A stretch of 64,000 bases of DNA, from assembly GCF_008692035.1 (NCBI RefSeq), contig NZ_VTFG01000001.1, forward strand, positions 124,001 through 188,000. The letters run 5' to 3'. The notes under the pieces were generated by a model, which saw nothing but the letters and a program-made list of their open reading frames with translations, was not told the DNA's origin and searched no databases. This document shows, one piece after another, positions 17,176 through 25,465 of the stretch (positions are counted from its first letter, which is position 1; every line of letters starts with the position of its first letter). The translations under genes and the position numbers were made by a program. This DNA comes from Pseudomonas marginalis. GTDB lineage: Bacteria > Pseudomonadota > Gammaproteobacteria > Pseudomonadales > Pseudomonadaceae.

Positions 17176-17208
17176 GTTGTCACACTTTGTCCAAGTTATT
17201 CGGGGCTG

Positions 17209-17227
17209 GATGATTACGATTCTCTTT
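17209..17227 (+). promoter_or_regulatory. Weak Fur-box-like site upstream of TonB receptor
   Basis: GATGATTACGATTCTCTTT matches the 19-bp Fur consensus at about 10 positions and lies 27 bp upstream of the chosen receptor start. On its own the match is marginal; the receptor type and a better Fur-like box at 21316-21334 make it worth listing. Confidence 0.35.
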
Positions 17228-17253
17228 TGAGTCTAATCCGAAGGTCTTCGCCC

Positions 17254-19194
17254 ATGCTGCCTGCTTTTCGTTTCTCGCCCCTGGCCCTGCTAGTGGCCGC
17301 CAGTCTTCATGCCCACGCCGATGAGCCTGTTGCACTGGAACTCAATGATGTAGTGGTGACTGCATCCGGTTTTGCGCAAAGCGTGGAAGACGCGCCGGCC
17401 TCGGTCACCGTGATCGATGGCGAGGCGCTGCGTCGCAAGTCCTACCGCGACCTCGGCGACGCGGTTAAAGACGTGGAAGGCGTCACCGTCAACGGCGGTG
17501 CGAATGAAACCGACATCTCCATCCGTGGCATGCCGGCCGACTACACCCTGATCATGGTCGACGGCAAGCGCCAGAGTGCGCGGGAATCGCGGGTCAACGG
17601 CAACAGTGGCTATGAACAGAGCTTCGTGCCACCCGCTGCGGCCATCGAGCGGATTGAAGTGGTGCGCGGGCCGATGTCGTCGCTGTACGGCTCGGATGCC
17701 ATCGGCGGGGTGATCAACGTGATCACGCGCAAGGTCTCACCGACCTGGGGCGGCTCCGTCGGGTACGACTACTCGGCGCGCCAGCACAGCGACCAGGGTA
17801 ATGCACGCCAGACCCAGTTCTACCTCAGTGGTCCGCTCAAGGAAGATTTCCTCGGTTTGCAGGTGTGGGGCCGCTACCTGGACCGCCAGGCCGATGACGA
17901 CATCGAGCAGACCAATGGCTTCAGCAAGGCTGACCACCGCGACCTCACCGCGCGCCTGGCCTTCACCCCCACTATCGACCACGACATCCTGCTGGAAGCC
18001 GGCGCCACGCGCTTGAAGAATGGCGACGGCATGAGCGCCAACTGGGCCACCCGCGAACAGGAAAACAACCGCGATCACTGGTCGCTGTCCCATCAGGGCC
18101 GCTGGGGCTGGGCCACCTCGGACATTGCCTTGTCCCAGGAAACCTCCAGCCGTGAAGGCAAGGCGACACCGGCGCAGACTGACATCTACGGGCGCAAACC
18201 CGAGATCAAGAACAGCGTGTTCGACGCCAAGCTGGTGGTGCCCACCGCCCACAACGTCAGCACCGTGGGCGTGCAATGGAATAAAAGCGAGCTGACCGAC
18301 TGGAACCAGGGCCTCGGTGACCGCGTCGACTATAAATTCTCGGTGGTGCAAAAAGCCCTGTTCGCGGAAAACGAGTGGTCGATGACCGACAACTTCGCCC
18401 TGACCACCGGCCTGCGCCTGGATGAGCACGAAGAGTACGGCGCCCACCTCAGCCCACGGGTCTACGGGGTGTGGCGCGCCACCGAGCAGTGGACGTTCAA
18501 GGGCGGTGTTGCACGTGGCTTTAAGGCCCCCGAACTGCGTGCAGTCGTCGAGGATTACGCCTACCTGCGCCGCAACCGCTTCGTGATGTTCGGCAACCCG
18601 GACCTCAAGCCCGAGACCAGTACCAACTACGAAGTCTCGGCGCTGTGGAGCAACCGCGACAACCTGTCCGGCGGCGTGACGCTGTTTTACAACGACTTCC
18701 AGGACAAGCTTTCCACCGTCACCACCGACCGGCGCTGGAACGGCTACACCATCATGGAGCGGGTCAACGTCGACAAGGCGATCATCCAGGGCGTTGAGCT
18801 CAACGGCCAATGGGACATCAACCCCAGCGTGCTGCTCAAGGCCAACTACACCTACACCGACTCCGAGCAGAAAAGCGGTGCCAACAAAGGTGCGCCCCTG
18901 GCCCTCACCCCTGAGCAAAAAGCCAATGTGCGTACCGAGTGGACTATTAACGATCGCACCCAGGCCTGGGCCTCGCTGAGCTACTACGGCGAGGAAACCG
19001 GCAACACCATCACCACCGACGAACCGGCGCCGGGCTACACCACCGCCGACCTGGGCGGCTCCTATGACGTGAGCGATTCGTTGACCCTCAACGCCTCCCT
19101 CAACAACCTCACCGACAAGCGCCTGGACGATGAAACCTATGGCACGGTGAACTACGGCCGCACCCTGTGGATGGGCGCCACGCTCAACTTCTAG
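17254..19194 (+). CDS. TonB-dependent catecholate-siderophore receptor (FepA/CirA-like)
   Basis: 646-residue outer-membrane receptor. The ATG at 17254 gives a clean signal peptide (ALLVAASLHAHA); a TTG nine codons upstream is less likely. The mature N-terminus carries a TonB box (NDVVVTAS), a plug with SIRGMPADYTLIMVDGKRQ and VVRGPMSSLYGSDAIGGVIN, then a beta-barrel ending NYGRTLWMGATLNF with the terminal aromatic residue. Length and plug motifs resemble CirA/FepA-type ferric-catecholate receptors. Its stop overlaps that of the convergent sensor kinase within one CTAG. The receptor plus two-component system layout resembles the PfeA/PfeRS and PirA/PirRS pairs of P. aeruginosa. Confidence 0.92.
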   Translation: MLPAFRFSPLALLVAASLHAHADEPVALELNDVVVTASGFAQSVEDAPASVTVIDGEALRRKSYRDLGDAVKDVEGVTVNGGANETDISIRGMPADYTLIMVDGKRQSARESRVNGNSGYEQSFVPPAAAIERIEVVRGPMSSLYGSDAIGGVINVITRKVSPTWGGSVGYDYSARQHSDQGNARQTQFYLSGPLKEDFLGLQVWGRYLDRQADDDIEQTNGFSKADHRDLTARLAFTPTIDHDILLEAGATRLKNGDGMSANWATREQENNRDHWSLSHQGRWGWATSDIALSQETSSREGKATPAQTDIYGRKPEIKNSVFDAKLVVPTAHNVSTVGVQWNKSELTDWNQGLGDRVDYKFSVVQKALFAENEWSMTDNFALTTGLRLDEHEEYGAHLSPRVYGVWRATEQWTFKGGVARGFKAPELRAVVEDYAYLRRNRFVMFGNPDLKPETSTNYEVSALWSNRDNLSGGVTLFYNDFQDKLSTVTTDRRWNGYTIMERVNVDKAIIQGVELNGQWDINPSVLLKANYTYTDSEQKSGANKGAPLALTPEQKANVRTEWTINDRTQAWASLSYYGEETGNTITTDEPAPGYTTADLGGSYDVSDSLTLNASLNNLTDKRLDDETYGTVNYGRTLWMGATLNF

Positions 19195-20543
19195 AGCGCT
19201 GTGGGCAATCGTACCACCGCGCACAGGCCGGCCGGTGGGCGATTCTCCAAGACCAGTTCACCGCCATGGGCCTGGATGCACGAGCGTGCGATCGCCAGGC
19301 CCAGCCCCACGCCGCCGTCACTGACACCCCGTTGTACGAAGGGCTCGAAGACTTTGCTCAACCACGCCTCGGGTAGACCTTGGCCGTGGTCGAGAATCTC
19401 GATGCGCAGCCAACCGTTGTCCTCGCGCGCCAGGCTCAGGTCGGCGTCGCCGGCATGGCGCAGGGCGTTGTCAATCAGGTTGGTCAGTGCGCGCTTGAGC
19501 GCCAGCGGGCGGCAGGTCAGCAGCAACGCGGGTGCGCCGGCCCAGGTGACGGGCTGTCGCAGGCGTTGGTAACGCTTGGCCAGGTCATCCAGCAAGTCGC
19601 TCAACGAAAGCGTGGCAGTCGCTTCCTGCACCGCGTCGTCGCGCACGAAATCCAGGGTTTCACGCACCATCGCACTCAGTTCCCCGAGGCTTTCGAGCAT
19701 GTCATCGCGGGCTGCGCCGGACTCCAGCAACTCCACTTGCAGGCGCAGTTCGGTGATCGGCGTATTCAAGTCATGGCTGACCGCTGCGAGCATCCGCGTG
19801 CGCCCTTCGACATGCCGTGCGAGGTTGACCTGCATGGTGTTGAAGGCGGCAGTGAGGTCGCGGGCTTCCTGTGGGCCGGTTTCCGCCAGCGGGGCGATCC
19901 ATTCACCGCGGCTGACGCGCTCGGTGGCCTGGGCCAGGGTCTTGATCGGGCGCACCACGCGGGCAATGAAAAACATCACGATCAGCAGCACCGGCAGTGT
20001 GGTCACCGGCAGGCTGTAAGCCAGGACGCGACCCCATTCATAGGCGCCGGCGGGGTATTGCACGGCATTCAGGTAGGTACCGTTGGGCAGCGGCACGCTG
20101 CTGCGCAGGCGCAACGGCGCCCAGCCGGCGGGGCTGAACACATGGGTGCGGGCGTCGGCGCCGCTGATGCGTTCCAACTGCATGCCAATGGCGGCGCTGT
20201 TATCCAGCTGTAATTGGCGGCGCAGCTCGTTGGCCAGGCGCTGTTCTTCCGGGCGTTGCGCAAACGGCGCCACCTCCGGCGTGGGGCCGATCCAGAAGCG
20301 CGTGTCGTCGGTGCTCATGCCGGCCAGCAGGTGCGCGGTTTCACCTGGGGTCAGGTCGATTGCCGTGTGATGGGCAATCCCCAGGCGTTCCAGGCTGAAA
20401 CTGCGCGACAGCGGGTGGATCAGGCTGCCGGTGCGTTGCAAAAACAACATCGCAATGGCGTTCGACGCCAGCAGTGCCAACAACAACAACAGGCTCAATT
20501 GCCGTGCCAGGGTGCGCGGCCACAGCCGGTTCAGGGCGTGCAT
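19191..20543 (-). CDS. Sensor histidine kinase, EnvZ/OmpR-partner type
   Basis: 450-residue inner-membrane kinase. TM1 is at about 14-36 and TM2 at about 174-194, bounding a periplasmic sensor loop of about 140 residues; a HAMP segment follows (RVVRPIKTLAQATERVSRGE). The dimerisation helix has AVSHDLNTPITELR with phospho-acceptor H257. The ATPase domain has N-box RALTNLIDNALRHAG, G1 DHGQGLP and G2 GVGLGLAIA. It overlaps the upstream response regulator by 13 bp. By position it most likely senses a siderophore-related or iron-related signal for the convergent receptor, but the ligand is not visible. Confidence 0.92.
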   Translation of the reverse strand: MHALNRLWPRTLARQLSLLLLLALLASNAIAMLFLQRTGSLIHPLSRSFSLERLGIAHHTAIDLTPGETAHLLAGMSTDDTRFWIGPTPEVAPFAQRPEEQRLANELRRQLQLDNSAAIGMQLERISGADARTHVFSPAGWAPLRLRSSVPLPNGTYLNAVQYPAGAYEWGRVLAYSLPVTTLPVLLIVMFFIARVVRPIKTLAQATERVSRGEWIAPLAETGPQEARDLTAAFNTMQVNLARHVEGRTRMLAAVSHDLNTPITELRLQVELLESGAARDDMLESLGELSAMVRETLDFVRDDAVQEATATLSLSDLLDDLAKRYQRLRQPVTWAGAPALLLTCRPLALKRALTNLIDNALRHAGDADLSLAREDNGWLRIEILDHGQGLPEAWLSKVFEPFVQRGVSDGGVGLGLAIARSCIQAHGGELVLENRPPAGLCAVVRLPTAL

Positions 20544-21274
20544 TCGCTGACCTCGGCGGCCAATAGATAACCGCCGCCCCAGATGGTGCGCAACAGTTCC
20601 GGCGCCGCATCGCCCTGGGCCAGCTTGCGGCGCAGGCGGCTGACTTGCCGGTCGATGGCGCGGTCGCTGACATCGCTGTCGGCGGCGGCGGTGAGGTCGA
20701 TCAAGCGTTCGCGGGGCAGCAGGGTGTTGGGGTGGGCGAGGAACACCTGCAGCAACCGGCTTTCAGCGGTGCTGAGTTGGATGTCGGGGTGGGCATCGCG
20801 GCGTAAGGTGGCGCTGGTCACACTGAAGTGCCAGCCGGCAAACTCATAGGCCCGTGCGCCGGCGCCGGGCGCGGTGGGGCCGGTAGCGCGGCCCTGACGA
20901 CGCAGCACGCTGTTGATACGCGCCACCAGCTCCCGGGGCTCGAACGGCTTGGTGACGTAATCGTCGGCACCCAGGTCCAGGCCGCGTATGCGGTCGGCGG
21001 CAGTGTCGCGGGCGGTCAGCAGGATCACCGGGGTGTTGCTGCGCCGATGCAACTGGTTGCACAACTCAAAGCCATCGCCATCCGGCAGCAGCACGTCGAG
21101 CACCACCACATCGAACGCCTGGGTCTTGAGCAATTGCCACATGCCGGCCGCGTCTTCAGCGGTGCGCACCTCAAAGGTGTAACGTCGCAGGTACGTGGCC
21201 AGGGGTTCACGAATCTTGCGGTGGTCATCCACCACCAGTACGCGCGGTGCGGCAGGCGCAGGGGCAAACGGCAT
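20531..21274 (-). CDS. OmpR-family response regulator
   Basis: 247-residue DNA-binding response regulator. The receiver has the acidic pair DD at 16-17, phospho-acceptor D60 in VVVLDVLLPDGDGFE and the conserved lysine in DYVTKPFEPRELVARI. A winged-helix output domain ends the protein (LPRERLIDLTAA, DRQVSRLRRKLA, RTIWGGGYLLA). It is the first gene of a two-gene operon with the sensor kinase. A Fur-like box at 21316-21334 lies 42 bp upstream of its start, which would make the system iron-repressed, as described for PfeRS-type systems. Confidence 0.93.
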   Translation of the reverse strand: MPFAPAPAAPRVLVVDDHRKIREPLATYLRRYTFEVRTAEDAAGMWQLLKTQAFDVVVLDVLLPDGDGFELCNQLHRRSNTPVILLTARDTAADRIRGLDLGADDYVTKPFEPRELVARINSVLRRQGRATGPTAPGAGARAYEFAGWHFSVTSATLRRDAHPDIQLSTAESRLLQVFLAHPNTLLPRERLIDLTAAADSDVSDRAIDRQVSRLRRKLAQGDAAPELLRTIWGGGYLLAAEVSECTP

Positions 21275-21315
21275 TGCAGCCCTCGAGGGTTGAGCGGGAG
21301 AGGGTGGATATTACT

Positions 21316-21334
21316 ACGAGTCATTATCATTAAC
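21316..21334 (-). promoter_or_regulatory. Fur-box-like site upstream of the two-component system
   Basis: On the minus strand GTTAATGATAATGACTCGT matches the 19-bp consensus GATAATGATAATCATTATC at 13 positions, including an unbroken ten-base core. It is 42 bp from the response regulator start and about 120 bp from the divergent pirin gene. The match level is in the range of functional pseudomonad Fur sites. Confidence 0.6.
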
Positions 21335-21453
21335 GCTGTTTTTGTGAGGATGCCGCCGTAGATCGTCCTGCCGGTAGGACGATCAAGGTTGTTTTTACCG
21401 TCTAGCGCCGAATTGCTGCGAGTTTTAAGGTGTATGCACTTTGGAGGACTACC

Positions 21454-22320
21454 ATGAAAAAACTCATCGGCATCTACACCAGCCCTCGCGCCCATTGGGT
21501 CGGCGACGGCTTCCCCGTGCGTACGCTGTTTTCCTACGACTCGATGGGCAAGCACATCAGCCCATTCCTGCTCCTGGACCACGCCGGCCCGGCCGATTTC
21601 ACCCCGACAGACCAGCGTCGCGGCGTCGGCCAGCACCCCCATCGCGGTTTTGAAACCGTGACCATCGTCTACGATGGCGAAGTCGAACACCGCGACTCCA
21701 CCGGCGCCGGCGGCAAAATCGGCCCGGGCGATGTGCAATGGATGACCGCCGCCAAGGGCATCCTCCACGAGGAATTCCACTCCGCCGCCTTCGCCCGCAG
21801 CGGCGGTGCGTTGGAGATGGTGCAACTGTGGGTCAACCTGCCCGCCAAGGACAAAATGGCCGACGCGGGCTACCAGACCATCGTCGACGGCGATATCCCC
21901 TTGCTGCCCCTGGCCAACGACGCCGGCCACCTGCGGCTGATCGCCGGTGAATTCGCCGGCACCCAGGGCCCGGCGCGCACCTTTACGCCGATCGATGTGT
22001 GGGACCTGCGCCTCAACGCCGGCAAGCCCGTCACCCTCGACCTGCACGCCGGGCGCAACACCGCCCTGGTGATCCTGCGCGGCACGGTGCTGGTCAATGG
22101 CGAAGAAGTCGCACGCCAAGGCCAACTGGCGTTATTCGAACGCGACGGCCGCCAACTCACCCTGGAGGCCAACGACGACGCCAAGGTCCTGCTGCTCAGC
22201 GGCGAACCGATTGACGAGCCTATCGTTGGGCATGGACCGTTTGTGATGAATACCGAGCAGGAGATTCACCAGGCGTTTGCGGATTTCCAATCGGGTCGTT
22301 TCGGACAGATGCAGGATTAA
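21454..22320 (+). CDS. Pirin-family cupin protein
   Basis: 288-residue bicupin. The start at 21454 (MKKLIGIYTSPRAHWVG) follows a strong GGAGG at six-base spacing. The metal-binding N-terminal cupin contains QHPHRGFETVTIVYDGEVEH with the characteristic HPH, plus the histidine/glutamate pair in GILHEEFHS. The C-terminal cupin has VLVNGEEVARQGQLALFERDG. Bacterial pirins include quercetin 2,3-dioxygenases and redox-sensing regulators; which applies here cannot be said. It is the last gene before the insert at 22.5 kb. Confidence 0.9.
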   Translation: MKKLIGIYTSPRAHWVGDGFPVRTLFSYDSMGKHISPFLLLDHAGPADFTPTDQRRGVGQHPHRGFETVTIVYDGEVEHRDSTGAGGKIGPGDVQWMTAAKGILHEEFHSAAFARSGGALEMVQLWVNLPAKDKMADAGYQTIVDGDIPLLPLANDAGHLRLIAGEFAGTQGPARTFTPIDVWDLRLNAGKPVTLDLHAGRNTALVILRGTVLVNGEEVARQGQLALFERDGRQLTLEANDDAKVLLLSGEPIDEPIVGHGPFVMNTEQEIHQAFADFQSGRFGQMQD

Positions 22321-22337
22321 GGTCGGCCACAAGGCCA

Positions 22338-22441
22338 ATGTGGGAGGGGCGGTGCGACGATTCGACTTGCCCCCGATGGCGGTGGATCAGGTACAGAGGT
22401 TCAACCTGACACTCGGCTATCGGAGGCAAGCCTCCTCCCAC
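22338..22441. repeat. REP-type inverted pair (AATGTGGGAGG family)
   Basis: The left arm AATGTGGGAGGGGC resumes, after a 16-bp insertion, as TTGCCCCCGAT at 22367-22377. The right arm ATCGGAGGCAAGCCTCCTCC lies near 22418-22441. Better-preserved copies of the same family occur at 43129-43217 and 49027-49120. It lies directly after the pirin gene. Confidence 0.7.
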
Positions 22442-22448
22442 TTTTTTT

Positions 22449-22516
22449 CGCTATACCCTGTAACGGCATTTCATGCGATCTTCCCGTCATTCGCCCTGGA
22501 GTCGCCTGGATGCCCT
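22449..22516 (+). repeat. Left direct repeat bracketing the AT-rich cassette
   Basis: Positions 22468-22516 (49 bp, starting ATTTCATGCGATC and ending CCTGGATGCCCT) are identical to 26566-26614. With the ten-base CGCTATACCC at 22449-22458 and a diverged nine-base gap, the colinear repeat is 68 bp. This copy contains the ribosome site and ATG CCC of the downstream channel gene but reads straight into TAA, so it is a promoter/start remnant and not a functional start. Confidence 0.95.
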
Positions 22517-22533
22517 AATCTTTAAAGATTAGG
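22514..22533. repeat. 20-bp perfect palindrome at the left junction of the cassette
   Basis: CCTAATCTTTAAAGATTAGG is self-complementary over all 20 bases. It begins at the last three bases of the left direct repeat and lies 7 bp beyond the stop of the flavin oxidase gene. It could be a transcription-stop hairpin for the minus-strand operon or a structure left by the insertion event. Confidence 0.75.
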
Positions 22534-22539
22534 CGACGT

Positions 22540-23691
22540 TCAGTTAAATCGATCGACTGAAAAAGCTGACAGCGAAAAGCTTGCTTGTTGACCAATGGCC
22601 ATATTAGCCAAGGCATCCCCAATAGCCGGCGCAAATTTAAATCCGTGTCCTGAGCACGCAGAAGCGAAATAGGTTGACTCCAGTGCTTTAGAGTGTCCTA
22701 TCAAAAAAGATTCATCGCGACTCATTGTATAGAAACAGTTCTTTGCTTGTGTCGGGATACCTTCAAGTTTAGGGAATATGGACTCTATGATTGGGGGGAT
22801 TTCCGTTATATATCTATGTTGTACGGGAACATTTTCCCAGCCGGGGAGCGAGGGACTTTGCTGCCTATTGTGAAAGCCGATTTTTACGTCGGGTTCATTA
22901 CTGACTATTGAGGGAACGCCGTAGAGAAGTCCGCCATCCTGCCTCTCGTAAAGAAAAATGGGAAATTGTTCTTGAGAAAATGGAGTTTCGCAGCCTGCTT
23001 TTGGTTTGAACCAATAAATTGGTACTCGACGTGGTTCTAGGAACCTAGTGAGCTCCGGCATAAGGTTGGTAGTGATCCACGGTCCTGTTGTGACTATTAC
23101 CGAGCCAGCAAAATAAATACATCCACTTTTGGTCGTTACACGCACGCCAGTGCCATGTTTCTCGAGTTTTACGACATTGTTGCCGAATTCAGTGAAAGCG
23201 CCATTTAGAACGGCATCGTTCAGCATTGCCAGTCTCGCCTCGCTGGCCGAAATTGCATATGCACCAGGCTCGTAAACAACTGCCATCTCATCCTGTATGT
23301 TGAATGCTGGCAAATGCTTTCTAGCATCTGAAGCGATCCATACCTCGTGCTCAATTTTTCCCTTTTTCGCGGTTTCAATGCTTCCGGACACTATACGGCT
23401 GGATTTATCTCCGATGAAAACTCCTCCCGTGCGAAACAGCAGGTGTCTTTGAGTTACTTGCTCCAGTTCTTTCCACAGCAAAACAGCGTGATTAAGTAGT
23501 TGAAGATATTTTTCGCCCTCCCAGTACGCCCGGCGAAATATCCTCGACGCTCCATGGGAGGATCCGTGGCAATGGCTGGGGCCGGATGCGTCGATTCCTA
23601 ATGATCGGGTGCATTTTGATGCGACTCTCCACAACGCAGCAGCCCCCATAATCCCAAGGCCGATAACGATAACGTCATAGCTTCTGTTCAT
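22540..23691 (-). CDS. FAD-dependent amine oxidase, MSOX/MTOX (sarcosine / N-methyltryptophan oxidase) family
   Basis: 383-residue flavoprotein that oxidises a C-N bond of an N-methyl or cyclic secondary amino acid to the imine. The dinucleotide motif VIVIGLGIMGAA is at the N-terminus, followed by the family hallmark HGSSHGASRIFRRAY. CFYTMSRDESFLIG places a cysteine at residue 319, where MSOX has the cysteine that links covalently to FAD. The C-terminal SGHGFKFAPAIGDALA is also typical. Length fits MSOX (about 390). It is the last gene of the cassette operon, 110 bp after the exporter gene, with its own AGGA ribosome site. Low GC sets it apart from the host genes. The substrate is unknown. 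Confidence 0.88.
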   Translation of the reverse strand: MNRSYDVIVIGLGIMGAAALWRVASKCTRSLGIDASGPSHCHGSSHGASRIFRRAYWEGEKYLQLLNHAVLLWKELEQVTQRHLLFRTGGVFIGDKSSRIVSGSIETAKKGKIEHEVWIASDARKHLPAFNIQDEMAVVYEPGAYAISASEARLAMLNDAVLNGAFTEFGNNVVKLEKHGTGVRVTTKSGCIYFAGSVIVTTGPWITTNLMPELTRFLEPRRVPIYWFKPKAGCETPFSQEQFPIFLYERQDGGLLYGVPSIVSNEPDVKIGFHNRQQSPSLPGWENVPVQHRYITEIPPIIESIFPKLEGIPTQAKNCFYTMSRDESFLIGHSKALESTYFASACSGHGFKFAPAIGDALANMAIGQQASFSLSAFSVDRFN

Positions 23692-23801
23692 TTGTGAGTC
23701 CTGTTTTTAGAATTTTGGATACTTGTAGTTTTATAAGTTGTGAGGGCGATTAAAATGCTAATTATTATAAGTGGTTATTCTGGTGGTGTGTCTGATGTCT
23801 T

Positions 23802-24599
23802 TTAAGTGTGTGTGAGTATTGAAACTAAAATAAGCGTGGCGGGCAGTATGAATTGTAGGAGGCCAGTTAGGGATAGCGGTATTTTTCCTGTTGAGTAAGA
23901 CAGCATTAATAAAGGAACTATGGATACTCCGCCCGCCAGCCAGATTAGCTTGTTTGAGTGGGTGAAAAAATCGCTGGGATACATAACTGGAAGGCTGAAT
24001 GCTAGAGTAGCTATTGCTAGGCATGCAGTTAAGAATATGGTTTCTACAAGCAGTCCGCTTACCATGTCTAAGGGGGTGAGTTTTTTGATGTAGGTGTAAA
24101 GCCCCCATGTTGTGGAAATTATAATGTAAGTCAAATGGTTTAGGTTGTTGGAGGATATGATTAGCGCGATTATGAGGCTGAGTGCGATTAGTGCGGAGAG
24201 GGCTTTTTTAAAAGTGATTGACTCGTGGTAAAGTGTTATCCCTAAGGCAATAGAAAAGAAAGGAGCTAACAGGTAGCCAAGGCCACTTTCTAAAAAAAGC
24301 CCGTGAATGGAGGCCCAGATGAAAGATCCCCAATTTACTGCGATGAGTAACGAAGCAATGCAATGTAGAAAAACTAATTTTATAGTGAGTTTTTTTATGT
24401 TTCTTTTTTGACGAAACAAACCGACGAAAAGAGTGAGGATGGCAGCGGATAGTGTGATTCGATAGGCGATCAATGTTATGGGCGAAATATCGCTGAGCTC
24501 TCTCCAGTAAAGAGATGAGATCCCCAGGAGAAAGTTTGCCAGTCCACATAGAAATATGGAAAGCGCGTGCGTTGATCTAGATGTTTTATATGCGCTCAT
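23802..24599 (-). CDS. RarD/EamA-family transporter, short C-terminus
   Basis: 265-residue integral membrane protein of the drug/metabolite transporter superfamily, closest in pattern to RarD: NWGSFIWASIHGLFLESGLGYLLAPF parallels the RarD NWLLFIWAV...LEASLGYF region. About nine hydrophobic segments are visible. The protein stops after GLLQFILPATLILVSILTHT, where RarD proteins usually continue for about 30 more residues with one further helix. A CA-dinucleotide run precedes the stop, but neither other frame restores a RarD-like tail, so a true frameshift is not supported. It starts 6 bp after the methyltransferase stop and probably exports the cassette product. Confidence 0.8.
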   Translation of the reverse strand: MSAYKTSRSTHALSIFLCGLANFLLGISSLYWRELSDISPITLIAYRITLSAAILTLFVGLFRQKRNIKKLTIKLVFLHCIASLLIAVNWGSFIWASIHGLFLESGLGYLLAPFFSIALGITLYHESITFKKALSALIALSLIIALIISSNNLNHLTYIIISTTWGLYTYIKKLTPLDMVSGLLVETIFLTACLAIATLAFSLPVMYPSDFFTHSNKLIWLAGGVSIVPLLMLSYSTGKIPLSLTGLLQFILPATLILVSILTHT

Positions 24600-24605
24600 G
24601 ATCGG

Positions 24606-25463
24606 TTATTTCTGGTGATGAGAAAATTCGATAATTTCATATGACCAGTAAATATCGCCATTTTTATCGGTGGAGTATGTGGCTAAATCCAAAGCCTGCC
24701 ACTTTTCAAACTCTAATTTTAAGTGTTTCTCTAGTGCTTTCCAGTGCGTTGAATAATGAATAAGTGGGAGCGTGTGTCGCTCAATTAGTTTATAGGTTAA
24801 TGGAAGGGCGTTGCTATATTTTTGGTTGTACCTTTCCAAAATGTCGCGTATTCCTACCAGCGAGTTTAACCCGACAATTGCTACCCCTGTGGGGTTAAGA
24901 TATTTTGGTAACTCATTAAGAAAGCGGCTTATAACCTCATCACCGTAGAACATACTGTGTATGGGCAACTGGCCTGTCCGGCCTCGGGTTTCCAATCGCT
25001 GAATCAGTGATCGAGAGGGTGTTCGCCAACCAGGAGGGTTAAAAACGATAGTTTGGAATCGTTGTTCCGAAAGACCATCAAATAAATCACTCACAAAAAA
25101 GGAAATGGTCGGTTGTTTGAAGTTGAGATGTTCGTTGATTTTTGCCTGTGCAATGGATTTTTCGCAGATATCTGTAGCTGTAATATCATTGCCACCGAGC
25201 TTGCGCATCAATAGCGCAAGGACTCCACTTCCTGTGCCAATATCCAAAAAACTGCTATTGAGGTTTTTTGGATTTAATGATTGTACTAGGTAATTTCCTA
25301 GTCTTATGCCTGCACGGCTCACTTTAAAGACGTCAGGAGCCTGAGTCAGGCTCACGCTTTGCCCTAAGCCAAAATAAATTTTATAGGGCTCATCAAGACA
25401 TTTCTTGCAGTTATTTTCAACGTGAAAATTACCTGCCGAGCCATGATCAATTAATCCCAGCAT
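24606..25463 (-). CDS. Class I SAM-dependent methyltransferase-fold protein
   Basis: 285-residue protein with a Rossmann methyltransferase core. Motif I is LDIGTGSGVLALL (residues 73-85), the acidic residue of the second strand is in TATDICEKS, and a catalytic-type motif IV reads NPPGW at 142-146, resembling the NPPY of N-methylating enzymes. About 60 residues precede the core and a long C-terminal extension follows. The gene is in the middle of the cassette, 2 bp after the ProC-like gene. It may methylate an amino group, or it may use SAM in another way: AzeJ/VioH azetidine-2-carboxylate synthases are SAM-cyclising members of this fold. Sequence alone does not decide. Confidence 0.82.
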   Translation of the reverse strand: MLGLIDHGSAGNFHVENNCKKCLDEPYKIYFGLGQSVSLTQAPDVFKVSRAGIRLGNYLVQSLNPKNLNSSFLDIGTGSGVLALLMRKLGGNDITATDICEKSIAQAKINEHLNFKQPTISFFVSDLFDGLSEQRFQTIVFNPPGWRTPSRSLIQRLETRGRTGQLPIHSMFYGDEVISRFLNELPKYLNPTGVAIVGLNSLVGIRDILERYNQKYSNALPLTYKLIERHTLPLIHYSTHWKALEKHLKLEFEKWQALDLATYSTDKNGDIYWSYEIIEFSHHQK

Positions 25464-25465
25464 AC

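Noticed and set aside
23758..24108. Frameshift in the RarD-like gene continuing in another frame
   Set aside because: The alternative frame encodes His/Thr-rich sequence with no hydrophobic helix, so it does not restore the missing RarD tail.
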